Assembly: GCA_945949385.1 (NCBI GenBank)
Contig: CAMFEL010000044.1
Location: 1-13,770 of the forward strand
Length of the DNA: 13,770 nucleotides
Reading direction: 5' to 3'
Source of the DNA: an uncultured Clostridia bacterium
GTDB lineage: Bacteria; Bacillota; Clostridia; Oscillospirales; CAG-272
Shown piece by piece: positions 1 through 6,802 of this stretch (its first letter is position 1; each line of letters starts with the position of its first letter). Under the pieces are notes generated by a model. The model did no database searches, was not told the origin of the DNA, and worked only from the letters and a program-made list of their open reading frames with translations. Made by a program: the position numbers and the translations under genes.

Positions 1-267
1 AACTTTGACAGCGGCGGACGCCCCATGGTGTATTTTTTCAACACCTGCCGCGATGCGATCCGCACCCTGCCCCTGCTGACTTACAGTGACACAGACCCGG
101 AGGATCTTGATACATCTCAGGAGGATCACTTTGCCGACAGCTTCCGTTACTTCTGTATGTCCCGACCCATGAGACCCACCGACACATCAAAGCCTGCATC
201 TCTGTGTGCGGCAGATCCGCTGGAGCTTTTGCACAGCGAAAAAAGATACCCCAAATATTCCTACTGA
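1..267 (+). CDS. Phage terminase large subunit, C-terminal end (5' truncated by window)
   Basis: This reading frame is open from base 1 and ends at TGA 265-267, so only about the last 88 residues are present. The tail contains MVYFFNTCRDAIRTLP followed by an acidic stretch and then QEDHFADSFRYFCMSRP. This is the usual ending of phage large terminases: a Phe/Asn-Thr-Cys strand, a 'D-D-D-T' loop and an E-D-H-x-x-D-x-x-R-Y helix belonging to the RNase H-like nuclease domain that cuts concatemeric DNA during head filling. The ATPase domain lies outside the window and cannot be judged. A portal gene follows 45 bases later on the same strand, the normal TerL-portal order. The internal ATG at 25 is not a credible start because the family's conserved region runs upstream of it. 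An intact gene or a remnant are both possible; the visible part has no frameshift. Confidence 0.85.
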   Translation, partial: NFDSGGRPMVYFFNTCRDAIRTLPLLTYSDTDPEDLDTSQEDHFADSFRYFCMSRPMRPTDTSKPASLCAADPLELLHSEKRYPKYSY

Positions 268-312
268 CCAAAAGAAAATCCAAATGAAAGGAAACAAAAA
301 AACTGCAGAATA

Positions 313-1914
313 ATGAATATCTCATCTAAAAGCGCAAAGCGCCGCAAAGCCCTTGCCGTAAACGAGGACAGCGTGCGTGAGGCGTACGGAATACTTCAAA
401 AATACAAGGCCGGCAAGGCGTCGCTTGAAGCGCGAATTATCGAAAACGAAGAGTGGTGGCGTATGCGCCATTACGGAAAAAGTGACGGAGACTGCGTCCC
501 GTCGGCATGGCTGTTCAATTCAATTATCAACAAGCACGCCGATGCAATGGACAGCCTGCCCGATGTGACCTGCCTTGCGAGAGAGGAAAGCGACAGAAAC
601 GCCGCAAGGCTGCTGACGGAGGTCGTTCCTGTCATACTTGAGCAAAACCGCTTTGACGCCACCTATTCCGACTGCTGGTACGACAAGCTGAAAAGCGGCA
701 CCGCCTGTTACGGAGTTTTCTGGAACTGTGCCCTTGACGGCGGTGCGGGAAATGTTGATGTTCGGCGTGTGGACATACTGAACCTCTTCTGGGAGCCGGG
801 AGTCTCCGATTTGCAGCATTCAAAGAACATTTTCCACGTGGAGCTGTGCGACAACTCCGTGCTGGCCGATAAGTACCCCGACCTTGCAGATTCCCTGTCC
901 TCACCGGGCTTCGATACATCGAAATATATTTTCGACGATGCCGTGGACACCTCGGACAAATCCTGCGTAGTTGACTGGTACTACAAAAAACAAAACGGCG
1001 GGCGCACCGTACTCCATTTTGCCAAATTCTGCAACGGAGTCCTGCTGTACGCCTCGGAAAATGACGAAAACTGCAAGGAGCGCGGCTTTTACGACCACGG
1101 AATGTATCCCTTCTTCATAGACAGAATGTACCCCGTACAGGGCTCCCCCTGCGGCTTCGGCGTTATTGACACCATGAAAGGCACTCAGTCGCAGATAGAC
1201 GCCCTTGGGGATTCGGTGGTACGCAACGCCCGTATGGCGGCAACACGCCGCTTCTTCGTGCGCTCCGACGGAAGCCTGAACGAGGAGGAATTTGCAGACT
1301 GGCGCCGCCCCTTCGTTCACTATATGGGCTCCGGCGACCCTTCCGCCTCCATAATGCCCATTGAGCTGCCCCATCTTTCCGACACATATGTGGCAATACT
1401 GAACAATAAGATCGACGAGCTTAAAGAAACAAGCGGCAACCGCGATTTCTCCCAGGGCACCGTCAGCGGAGGAGTTACCGCGGCGGCGGCAATCGAAGCG
1501 CTTCAGGAAGCGGGAAGCAAGACCTCCCGCGACATTCTGTCCTCCTCATACCGCATCTTTGAGGACATATGCGCCACCGTAATAAAACTTGTACGGCAGT
1601 TCTATACCGTTCCCCGCTGTTTCAGAATCACGGGAGAAGCGGGAGGCGAGGAATTCATTTACTGCGGCACCGAGGATCTTTCCACTCAATACGGCGGCGA
1701 GCCTGTATTTGACATAAAGGTGCGCGCACATAAAAAATCCGCCTTTTCAAGGGCGTCAATGAATGAGCTGGCATGCGAGCTCTACAAAATGGGCATATTC
1801 GCTCCCGAAAACGGCGAAAGCGCATGTCTATGCCTTGAAATGATGGAGTTTGAAGGACGCGATGAAATACTGCGCCGAATAAAGGACAAGGCGGCAAGGG
1901 GGGCAGCCCTGTGA
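313..1914 (+). CDS. Phage portal-like protein (533 aa)
   Basis: This 533-residue protein follows directly behind the terminase. Portal proteins form the dodecameric ring at one head vertex through which terminase pumps DNA. The size fits, as does the character: a charged N-terminal helix, a W/Y-rich region near residues 45-60 (EEWWRMRHYG), a mixed alpha/beta body with many Asp/aromatic strands, and a long helical segment after about residue 360 (IDELKETSGNRDFSQGTVSGGVTAAAAIEALQEAG, cited in pieces: GNRDFSQGTVSGG, then AAAAIEALQEAG) that matches the stem/tunnel-loop helix of portals. The family call comes from this pattern and from context, not from one diagnostic motif. The start ATG 313 has no good Shine-Dalgarno within 15 bases; the nearest, AAAGGA, lies over 20 bases upstream. 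A 9-codon ORF ends in TAATG over this start, so translation may be coupled. The next gene starts with GTG overlapping the TGA. The full-length frame argues against simple decay. Confidence 0.72.
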   Translation: MNISSKSAKRRKALAVNEDSVREAYGILQKYKAGKASLEARIIENEEWWRMRHYGKSDGDCVPSAWLFNSIINKHADAMDSLPDVTCLAREESDRNAARLLTEVVPVILEQNRFDATYSDCWYDKLKSGTACYGVFWNCALDGGAGNVDVRRVDILNLFWEPGVSDLQHSKNIFHVELCDNSVLADKYPDLADSLSSPGFDTSKYIFDDAVDTSDKSCVVDWYYKKQNGGRTVLHFAKFCNGVLLYASENDENCKERGFYDHGMYPFFIDRMYPVQGSPCGFGVIDTMKGTQSQIDALGDSVVRNARMAATRRFFVRSDGSLNEEEFADWRRPFVHYMGSGDPSASIMPIELPHLSDTYVAILNNKIDELKETSGNRDFSQGTVSGGVTAAAAIEALQEAGSKTSRDILSSSYRIFEDICATVIKLVRQFYTVPRCFRITGEAGGEEFIYCGTEDLSTQYGGEPVFDIKVRAHKKSAFSRASMNELACELYKMGIFAPENGESACLCLEMMEFEGRDEILRRIKDKAARGAAL

Positions 1915-2231
1915 CCCGCGTAAGCTTCGTACAGTACCGTGACTCCTATATTTTTCAGTGTGCGGGTCACACGGGCTTTGCGCAAAGCGGCGAGGACATT
2001 CTGTGCTCGGCAGTATCGGTGCTTTGCTACACCCTGGACGAATACCTGCAAAGAGCCCACAGCGAAGGCAGGCTGAAAAGATATGAAAGCTCCTTTTCAA
2101 GCGCCGATGTAACCGTGGAGTTTGAGCCCGTGCAGGAGGACAGCGCACTGCTTGAAGCGGTCCGCGCCGTTCTCGGCGGATTTATCCTGCTGGCTGAAAA
2201 CTACGGCGATTATATTTCCGCAGATGTTTAG
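1911..2231 (+). CDS. Prp-like cysteine protease, phage-associated (106 aa)
   Basis: This small protein resembles Prp, the Bacillota cysteine protease that trims the N-terminal extension of ribosomal protein L27 and, in some staphylococcal phages, processes capsid proteins. The family signature is visible: GHTGFAQSGEDILCSAVS, with the catalytic histidine at residue 20 and cysteine at residue 32. The 12-residue spacing equals that of the characterised H22/C34 pair in S. aureus. Length is normal (about 105-110 aa). Start is GTG at 1911, in a GTGA overlap with the portal stop and preceded by a G-rich AAGGGGGG-like Shine-Dalgarno inside the portal gene, so the two are translationally coupled. The context (terminase, portal, then this gene) points to the phage-type role in head-protein maturation, yet no capsid or scaffold substrate is encoded downstream here. 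The host copy would normally sit between rplU and rpmA, which are absent here. Confidence 0.82.
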   Translation: MTRVSFVQYRDSYIFQCAGHTGFAQSGEDILCSAVSVLCYTLDEYLQRAHSEGRLKRYESSFSSADVTVEFEPVQEDSALLEAVRAVLGGFILLAENYGDYISADV

Positions 2232-2240
2232 CTCCGATAT

Positions 2241-2288
2241 TAAAAGGAGTCGCGTATCTCCTGCATAAGCAGGTACCCTGCGATACTC
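2241..2288 (+). other. Nested inverted repeats in the leader of the lysin gene
   Basis: The 142-base gap between the Prp-like gene and the lysin holds a nested dyad. The inner stem is CCTGC (2260-2264)/GCAGG (2269-2273) with an ATAA loop, and the outer arms are GTATC (2254-2258)/GATAC (2282-2286). There is no T-tract, so it is not an ordinary terminator. It could be a 5' leader structure or a processing site. An AAAAGGAG-type sequence also lies just before it at 2242-2249, without a following gene. Confidence 0.4.
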
Positions 2289-2373
2289 AGAATTAACCCT
2301 CATATTCGTACCTTCGGGAAATCTTTCTATTCCGACAAAACAAAAAACTATTTATTTAAAAGGAGAAATTAAA

Positions 2374-3231
2374 ATGGCAATTTACAAAATCGTAAGCGTA
2401 AGCGCAAACAAGTGCCTCAATATCTACGGCAGCAACATCACATCTCTTTCCAACAACCAGAATGTCACCCTGTGGAGCGACAGCGGCTCCACCGAGCAGA
2501 AATGGAGCATTTCCTCTCTTGGCTCCGGCGTATATGTAAGGTCTCAGGTCAACACCAATTTCGGCCTTAACGCATACCGTTCCGGCACAAACTGGAACTG
2601 CGACGTATACCCCGTCAGCGGTAACGAGACCGATGCGGCTGTTACTTTCGAAAAATCGGGCAGCTACTATAAGATCCGTCTTACTAACTATTCCGGACGC
2701 TACCTGACCGCAGGCGGCACCGGCGACGGAGCAAATGTATACTGGGCAGCCGCTACCGGCGCCAATAACCAGCTTTGGAATATGGTGACCGTATCCACAT
2801 CTGCTTCCGGTCTCCGTTGCCCCCTTGATTCATACAACAGCATCTCTCAGGGCTACAGCTCTTCCCACTTGGGCATCGACTACGCCGCTGCTCAGTATAC
2901 CCCTATTAAGGCTGCTCAGGCCGGTAAAGTTATATATATGCAGAACTGGACCGGCGGTACTTCCAACTGGGCATCTATGGGACATTGCGTCTACATTCAG
3001 CACAGCGACGGTATGACTATCTATATGCATATGAACGAGTATCCCTCAAGCTATGTATATGTCGGCAAAACCGTAAGCAAAGGCGATACGATAGGACGCG
3101 TCGGTACAAGCGGCAATTCCACCGGTTATCACCTGCACTTCGGTTATAAGAGGGGCACCTCTTTCACTTATAACAGCGTTAATGCATATAATGAAGGAAC
3201 ATGGGCTAATCCTCTTAACTATATGGCATAA
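2374..3231 (+). CDS. Ricin-type lectin / M23 metallopeptidase fusion, probable endolysin (285 aa)
   Basis: This is a two-domain protein. Residues 1-140 form a ricin-B-like beta-trefoil: it opens with YKIVSVSANKCLNIYG and carries two Q-x-W motifs (QKW 42-44, QLW 133-135), suggesting carbohydrate binding. Residues 146-285 are an M23 (LytM/lysostaphin-type) zinc endopeptidase, with SHLGIDYAA giving ligands H165 and D169, a YMHM histidine at 219, and YHLHF giving H253 and the third ligand H255. Such enzymes cut peptide cross-bridges of peptidoglycan. No signal peptide or membrane segment is present, so release would need a holin, lysis or a non-classical route, as for phage endolysins. The start ATG has a strong AAAAGGAG site 8 bases upstream. 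Third-position T and codons such as GCT, GGT, CGT and TCT are more frequent here than in the neighbouring phage genes, suggesting high expression or a different origin. It ends at a strong terminator. Confidence 0.88.
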   Translation: MAIYKIVSVSANKCLNIYGSNITSLSNNQNVTLWSDSGSTEQKWSISSLGSGVYVRSQVNTNFGLNAYRSGTNWNCDVYPVSGNETDAAVTFEKSGSYYKIRLTNYSGRYLTAGGTGDGANVYWAAATGANNQLWNMVTVSTSASGLRCPLDSYNSISQGYSSSHLGIDYAAAQYTPIKAAQAGKVIYMQNWTGGTSNWASMGHCVYIQHSDGMTIYMHMNEYPSSYVYVGKTVSKGDTIGRVGTSGNSTGYHLHFGYKRGTSFTYNSVNAYNEGTWANPLNYMA

Positions 3232-3245
3232 ACCATAATAGGAAT

Positions 3246-3280
3246 AAAGCGGGGCGACCTGTCGGTCTCCCCGCTTTTTT
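3246..3280 (+). terminator. Strong intrinsic terminator after the lysin gene
   Basis: AAAGCGGGG and CCCCGCTTTTTT flank an inner GACC/GGTC stem. The result is a long GC-rich hairpin followed by a T6 run, 15 bases after the lysin stop. The A-run on the left arm makes it usable from the - strand too, where the convergent lipoprotein gene ends at 3291. Confidence 0.92.
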
Positions 3281-3290
3281 GAGTCTTTGA

Positions 3291-4466
3291 TCATTTAACC
3301 TCTTTTATACTGTTTATCCGGTAGAAAAGCACGCTGTCGCTGACAACTTTATCGAAAGTATATTGAAGAGTTCTCACGTTTTCCACCGAGCCGAGATTCG
3401 GAACATACTGCACCTCTGCCGTAACCGTTACAGCATCGTCCGTCTCGGTTATAACCAATTCTTTTTCAGTATCAAGACAGTATTTATCCTCTCCCCAGTA
3501 GTCTCTGGCGTAATAAACAGTATACAAGTCCTTATCTGCGTCATACTTGTCTGAACTGTTTTCCATATCGCTGTGGTGTTTCGACAGATCCACACCGTCT
3601 GAAATCAGGTTTTTGGCGATTTTTCTAAGCCCCTCGCCCTCGATTGTCATAACTTGAGTATCTTTATCCACCTTTACGAAATCTAAGCTTTCTGCATCAT
3701 ACAGCGCAAACAGGAAGCACAGGTTCAGAACACTTATATCCGAAATATCGTCACCCGTCTTATAAGGCTCGTGAAAATAACCGACAAAATACTGCATATA
3801 TGCCTGTATATCCATTTCCGCCTTTATGCCGCTTGTATTCTCTTTATCCTTGATACTTACTTTTATGCTGTCAAGGCTATTGCGCGCGTCGCTTATACCG
3901 TCTTGTTCACCGACATACTCAAGTCTGAAAATATATTCGTCGGAAATACGGATATAATAGCTGTACCTGAAGCCGTCTGCCAAGGGATTCTTATAAACCA
4001 CGAAGTCGTATCCGCCGCCGGTTTTTCCGGTCTCAACAGTCCAATCCTCGAAGCTTTCGGAGGAATAAACGGCGCTGTTTTTCTTATGAACATCTCCGTC
4101 CATCACAAAATCGGACGACACCTTGAAAAGTTCGTGAAAGGTGAGGCGCCGCATATACTGAGAAACATCCGCGTCCCATTCAACATAGACAGCACAGTTT
4201 TCCCGCTCCGTCTCTGCGACCCATTTTTCAGGGATTTCAATACTCAGGGTTATATCCTTTTGCGCTGCCGTTCCATCGGAGTAATCAAAGTCCGGGAATT
4301 CCTTCTCCGGCGAATATTCAATAGTTTTCAGACTGTTTTTCTCTTCGCCTTCCGTGCCTGCAGAAGCGGCGCTGTCAACTCCGTTTACGATTTTATTGAT
4401 GGTGCACCCCGCAAACACGGGGATAAGCATACATACAGCCGTAATTACTGCAAGAATTTTTTTCAT
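3291..4466 (-). CDS. Putative lipoprotein of unknown function (391 aa)
   Basis: The protein begins with a classical lipoprotein signal: MKKILAVITAV, a hydrophobic core and FAGC, placing the lipidated cysteine at residue 21. A short polar linker rich in Ser, Glu and Gly follows. The mature part (roughly residues 50-391) is acidic and strand-rich, with many DFxVYK/YYIRISDEYIFRLEYV-type beta strands in the first half and a second, more helical segment after about residue 215. I do not recognise a family, and no catalytic motif stands out. It should be anchored on the outer face of the cytoplasmic membrane. On the - strand the start ATG has GAAGGGA about 8 bases upstream. The gene stands alone: convergent with the phage-derived block at its 3' end and divergent from the poly-Cys gene at its 5' end. 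Nothing indicates that it belongs to the phage block. Confidence 0.82.
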   Translation of the reverse strand: MKKILAVITAVCMLIPVFAGCTINKIVNGVDSAASAGTEGEEKNSLKTIEYSPEKEFPDFDYSDGTAAQKDITLSIEIPEKWVAETERENCAVYVEWDADVSQYMRRLTFHELFKVSSDFVMDGDVHKKNSAVYSSESFEDWTVETGKTGGGYDFVVYKNPLADGFRYSYYIRISDEYIFRLEYVGEQDGISDARNSLDSIKVSIKDKENTSGIKAEMDIQAYMQYFVGYFHEPYKTGDDISDISVLNLCFLFALYDAESLDFVKVDKDTQVMTIEGEGLRKIAKNLISDGVDLSKHHSDMENSSDKYDADKDLYTVYYARDYWGEDKYCLDTEKELVITETDDAVTVTAEVQYVPNLGSVENVRTLQYTFDKVVSDSVLFYRINSIKEVK

Positions 4467-4503
4467 TTGAAAAATCCCTTCCCAAATCAGAAAATTTTAT
4501 ATT

Positions 4504-4533
4504 GTACGACACCGGACAATACAAGTCCAAAAG
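4504..4533 (-). promoter_or_regulatory. Possible promoter of the lipoprotein gene
   Basis: Reading the - strand, TTGGAC is followed after 18 bases by TACAAT, placing a start roughly 30 bases upstream of the lipoprotein ATG. Both hexamers are imperfect and the spacer is at the long end, so this is only a plausible call. Confidence 0.35.
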
Positions 4534-4746
4534 CCGAAAACATAATTCTTACCGAGATTTTACGCGAATACCGGCGCATATGGCATAACTTTGTATTTTT
4601 GAATACCATTGTGATGTGATCCGGTAAAAAAACTACAGTGACGCCCGCAAAACGGTTGAAAAACCAAATAAAAGGATAATCACTGTGTACCGATATGATT
4701 TTAACATATTCTGTAAATTATTTCAATATCTTATACATAAAATTGT

Positions 4747-4777
4747 TCGACAAATCAAAACTATTTTCGACAAATCT
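4747..4777. repeat. Tandem pair of the 11-mer TTCGACAAATC
   Basis: Two identical copies occur at 4747-4757 and 4767-4777, a 20-base period or about two helical turns. The first copy is preceded by TTG, making TTGT-TCG-ACAA an imperfect dyad. The same-face spacing would suit a protein binding site, but no promoter elements are clearly linked to it. Confidence 0.55.
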
Positions 4778-4842
4778 CCGCAGATCACCGCTCTCGGTTA
4801 CCGTATAATTCGGAAAAACGCCATACCTTGCCTCCCCGTAAT

Positions 4843-4948
4843 GTCAAAACCGCCGAGCCTACATATTATGGTAGCGAAAGGCATAGCTCCGTATGCTTTT
4901 TTGCAAAAACAAAGACGGTCGCCGGCGGGGACTTTGACGCGGTGACCG
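4843..4948 (+). ncRNA. Candidate structured leader or RNA element upstream of the poly-Cys gene
   Basis: Several pairings can be drawn. (a) AAAGGCATA with TATGCTTTT, one G-U pair, loop GCTCCG, followed by TTG; this resembles an intrinsic terminator (about 4877-4904). (b) CGGTCGCC (4916-4923) with GGTGACCG (4941-4948), extendable by GCG/CGC, a stable hairpin ending just before the ribosome binding site. (c) A long-range match of GTCAAA (4843-4848) plus CCGCC (4850-4854) with GGCGG (4924-4928) plus TTTGAC (4933-4938), which lies in the loop of (b) and would compete with it or form a pseudoknot. A short CTAC/GTAG stem (about 4859-4874) lies between. I do not recognise a known riboswitch. It could be an attenuating leader, an independent small RNA or a dispersed intergenic element; strand and ends are uncertain. 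Confidence 0.4.
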
Positions 4949-4975
4949 ATGCAAAGAAAGGAATGATCATAAAAT

Positions 4976-5839
4976 ATGGCTGAAAACAAGTGTCATATGC
5001 CCGCAAGAGATATGGTATGTATAGATACATACCGCGTACTTGATTCCTGCCGCGACAAGGATTGCTTTGAAAACGTTCCCGTCTTTCTGACCGGCTGCGG
5101 TCAGGAGCTTGTGGAGCGCGGAGCGGCTGTCCGTGCAAAAAGCGCAAGAATAGTATGGGCGTATATAGATATAGATCCGGTTCCCTTTAACCGCGGCTTT
5201 TATCAGCTTTCGATAAAAATGTATGTGCGTATCATATGCGAGGTATGCGTCTGCCCCGGCAACATTGAGGAAATCGAGGGAATTGCCGCCGTTGAGAAAA
5301 AGGTTATACTTTTCGGCAGCGAGGGCAACGTTTCCGTGTTCAAGAGCGAGACCGGCTGCTCCGGCTTCTGCCCGCCCAATGACCGCACAAGCTGTAAAAA
5401 GAGCACCAATCTGCCTGTCGCGGTAGTTGAGACCGTAGACCCCATAATCCTTGCCTCCAAGGTGGTATCTCCCGAGGAATCGAAGTGCTGCTGCACCTGC
5501 TGTTGCTGCTGTTCCTGCTGCGATATACCCGACGGCGTTGCGTGCACGGTAAACAGCGGACAGCTTACGGATACGGACGGGGACAGACTTGTAGTAACTC
5601 TCGGCATCTTTTCCGTAGTGCGTATAGAGCGCCCCGCACAGTATCTTGTGAATGCGGTTGAATACTGCGTTCCCGAAAAAGAATGCGTGGAAGCAAAGGA
5701 CAACGACCCCTGCAAGATATTCCGTGCAATGGCATTTCCCATAAACGAGTTCTGCCCTCCCTCGGTGGGTACTCTGGCAAGCTGCCGTGACGACCGCACT
5801 CCTCCCCCTCCGAAATGCGGCTGCTCGGGCGGAAACTGA
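4976..5839 (+). CDS. Cysteine-rich protein with a poly-Cys cluster, function unknown (287 aa)
   Basis: This protein has 29 cysteines in 287 residues, including 10 Cys within residues 171-182 (CCCTCCCCCSCC) and further pairs or triplets at 88/91/93, 128/132/140 and 281/283. The N-terminal part (about 10-125) reads as a folded beta-rich domain (VCIDTYRVLDSCRDKDCFEN, then strands such as YQLSIKMYVRIICEV). A second strand-rich segment follows the cluster (RLVVTLGIFSVVRIERPAQYL), and the C-terminus is Pro/Cys/Gly-rich. There is no signal peptide or membrane segment. I recall related Cys-rich hypothetical proteins from Clostridia but know no assigned function. By analogy with Cys-rich coat proteins, a disulfide-cross-linked spore or surface layer role is possible, as is metal binding; both are inference. 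The AAAGGA site is about 13 bases upstream of the ATG. The gene is monocistronic between a structured leader and a bidirectional terminator. Confidence 0.85.
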   Translation: MAENKCHMPARDMVCIDTYRVLDSCRDKDCFENVPVFLTGCGQELVERGAAVRAKSARIVWAYIDIDPVPFNRGFYQLSIKMYVRIICEVCVCPGNIEEIEGIAAVEKKVILFGSEGNVSVFKSETGCSGFCPPNDRTSCKKSTNLPVAVVETVDPIILASKVVSPEESKCCCTCCCCCSCCDIPDGVACTVNSGQLTDTDGDRLVVTLGIFSVVRIERPAQYLVNAVEYCVPEKECVEAKDNDPCKIFRAMAFPINEFCPPSVGTLASCRDDRTPPPPKCGCSGGN

Positions 5840-5848
5840 ACTCATAAG

Positions 5849-5872
5849 AAAAAAGCCCCTCGGGGCTTTTTT
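5849..5872. terminator. Bidirectional intrinsic terminator
   Basis: Six A, then GCCCC-TC-GGGGC, then six T form a symmetrical hairpin. It lies 9 bases after the poly-Cys stop and 24 bases beyond the convergent lipid kinase stop, so it serves both strands. Confidence 0.93.
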
Positions 5873-5896
5873 CTGTTCGTAAATAAAAATTCCGAA

Positions 5897-6802
5897 TTAT
5901 GCTTCTGCGCGCTCTGCAAAGCTGTTAAGGCTGCGCGCCTCGGCGCCGGAATCCACTTCGTATTCCGTAACGCCCAGTATGGTCTCTCCGTCGATCTGAA
6001 GCGCCGTGGGGGTGTCAAAAGAAACTTTTACCTTATGTCCCCGCCGGATCTCTACCATTTCCGTATGCTCCACGTGCTTACCCTTGAAAATGGAGGGGAA
6101 CACAATAAGAGTTTTCAGCTTGTTCTGCCCGAACATCGTCATAGTGGTAACATATCCCTCGCCGTCAAGCCTGTCCTGATCGGGGGTAGGCATCATACCG
6201 CCGCCGTAGAAGCGACCGTTCATGGTAGGAACGAGCCATACCTTTTTGTATTCTTTTGTAACACCGTCAACGGTAACGGAGGCATTGACCCTCTTGTATT
6301 TGCCAAGCAGACCTTTTATGGCGATAGTCGTATAGTTGATATTTGTTTTTCCCGCGGCTCTCATGGCGTCTCCCACCTCGCAGCAGTAGCCGTCGATACC
6401 GTAGCCGATACCGTTGATAAACTTGTACTTCTTCCCGTTTACCGTAACAACGGGAAGATTTGTTATGTACTTATTTATAACAACGACCTTGTTTTCCTTT
6501 TCGGAAAGCTCCAGATCGTGCAGAAAATCGTTTCCGCTGCCTGCGGCAAAATAGTAGATGTCCCGTCCGTACTCAAGTCCGAGGGTATCGTTTACAAAGC
6601 GGTTGAGAGTGCCGTCTCCGCCGGCCACAAGAACTTTATCCTCAGCGGGAATCGAAGCGAAAAACTCGCCGTAATCGGATATTTTCGTCATATCGCAGTA
6701 TTCAAGCTCGTCTCCGGAGAGAATACTGCTAAGTTCACGCACTTTTTCGGTGCAGGCGCCGTTACCGGCAAGGGGGTTATACAGAACGTGGTATTTAGCC
6801 AT
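5897..6802 (-). CDS. Diacylglycerol kinase-family lipid kinase (301 aa)
   Basis: The N-terminal catalytic domain (DAGK_cat/YegS-like) shows its hallmark motifs: YNPLAGNG at 8-15, the nucleotide-binding VAGGDGTLNRFVND with GGDGT at 61-65, and AAGSGNDF with GSGNDF at 88-93. The C-terminal half (about 130-301) is the beta-sandwich expected for YegS/DgkB proteins. Members phosphorylate diacylglycerol or related lipids with ATP at the inner membrane face, feeding phosphatidic acid back into phospholipid synthesis; the exact lipid is not predictable. Length of about 300 is typical. I chose ATG 6802 (MAKYH); a TTG one codon upstream (6805) is possible because the ribosome site AAAGGA lies 9 bases before the ATG and 6 before the TTG. 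It is transcribed alone from a consensus promoter at 6867-6895. Confidence 0.93.
   Translation of the reverse strand: MAKYHVLYNPLAGNGACTEKVRELSSILSGDELEYCDMTKISDYGEFFASIPAEDKVLVAGGDGTLNRFVNDTLGLEYGRDIYYFAAGSGNDFLHDLELSEKENKVVVINKYITNLPVVTVNGKKYKFINGIGYGIDGYCCEVGDAMRAAGKTNINYTTIAIKGLLGKYKRVNASVTVDGVTKEYKKVWLVPTMNGRFYGGGMMPTPDQDRLDGEGYVTTMTMFGQNKLKTLIVFPSIFKGKHVEHTEMVEIRRGHKVKVSFDTPTALQIDGETILGVTEYEVDSGAEARSLNSFAERAEA

Larger units (their letters stand above)
4467..4975. other. 509-base region without a convincing gene
   Basis: It separates two divergent genes. The left half is AT-rich and holds the lipoprotein's upstream region. The middle has two copies of TTCGACAAATC exactly 20 bases apart (4747-4757, 4767-4777). 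A TATAAT at 4804-4809 on the + strand lacks a good -35. From about 4843 to 4948 several complementary segments can pair (see the separate entries). An 86-codon GTG frame at 4685-4945 has a passable AAAGGA ribosome site, but its composition looks random and it crosses the structured part, so I do not call it a gene. Confidence 0.6.

Noticed and set aside
4685..4945. 86-codon GTG frame with AAAGGA upstream
   Set aside because: No recognisable family, random-looking residues, and it runs through the structured, apparently non-coding part of the gap.
4967..5845. 292-codon open frame on the - strand across the poly-Cys gene
   Set aside because: It is an antisense shadow: random-looking composition and no ribosome site, while the + strand gene has a ribosome site, a terminator and coherent protein features.
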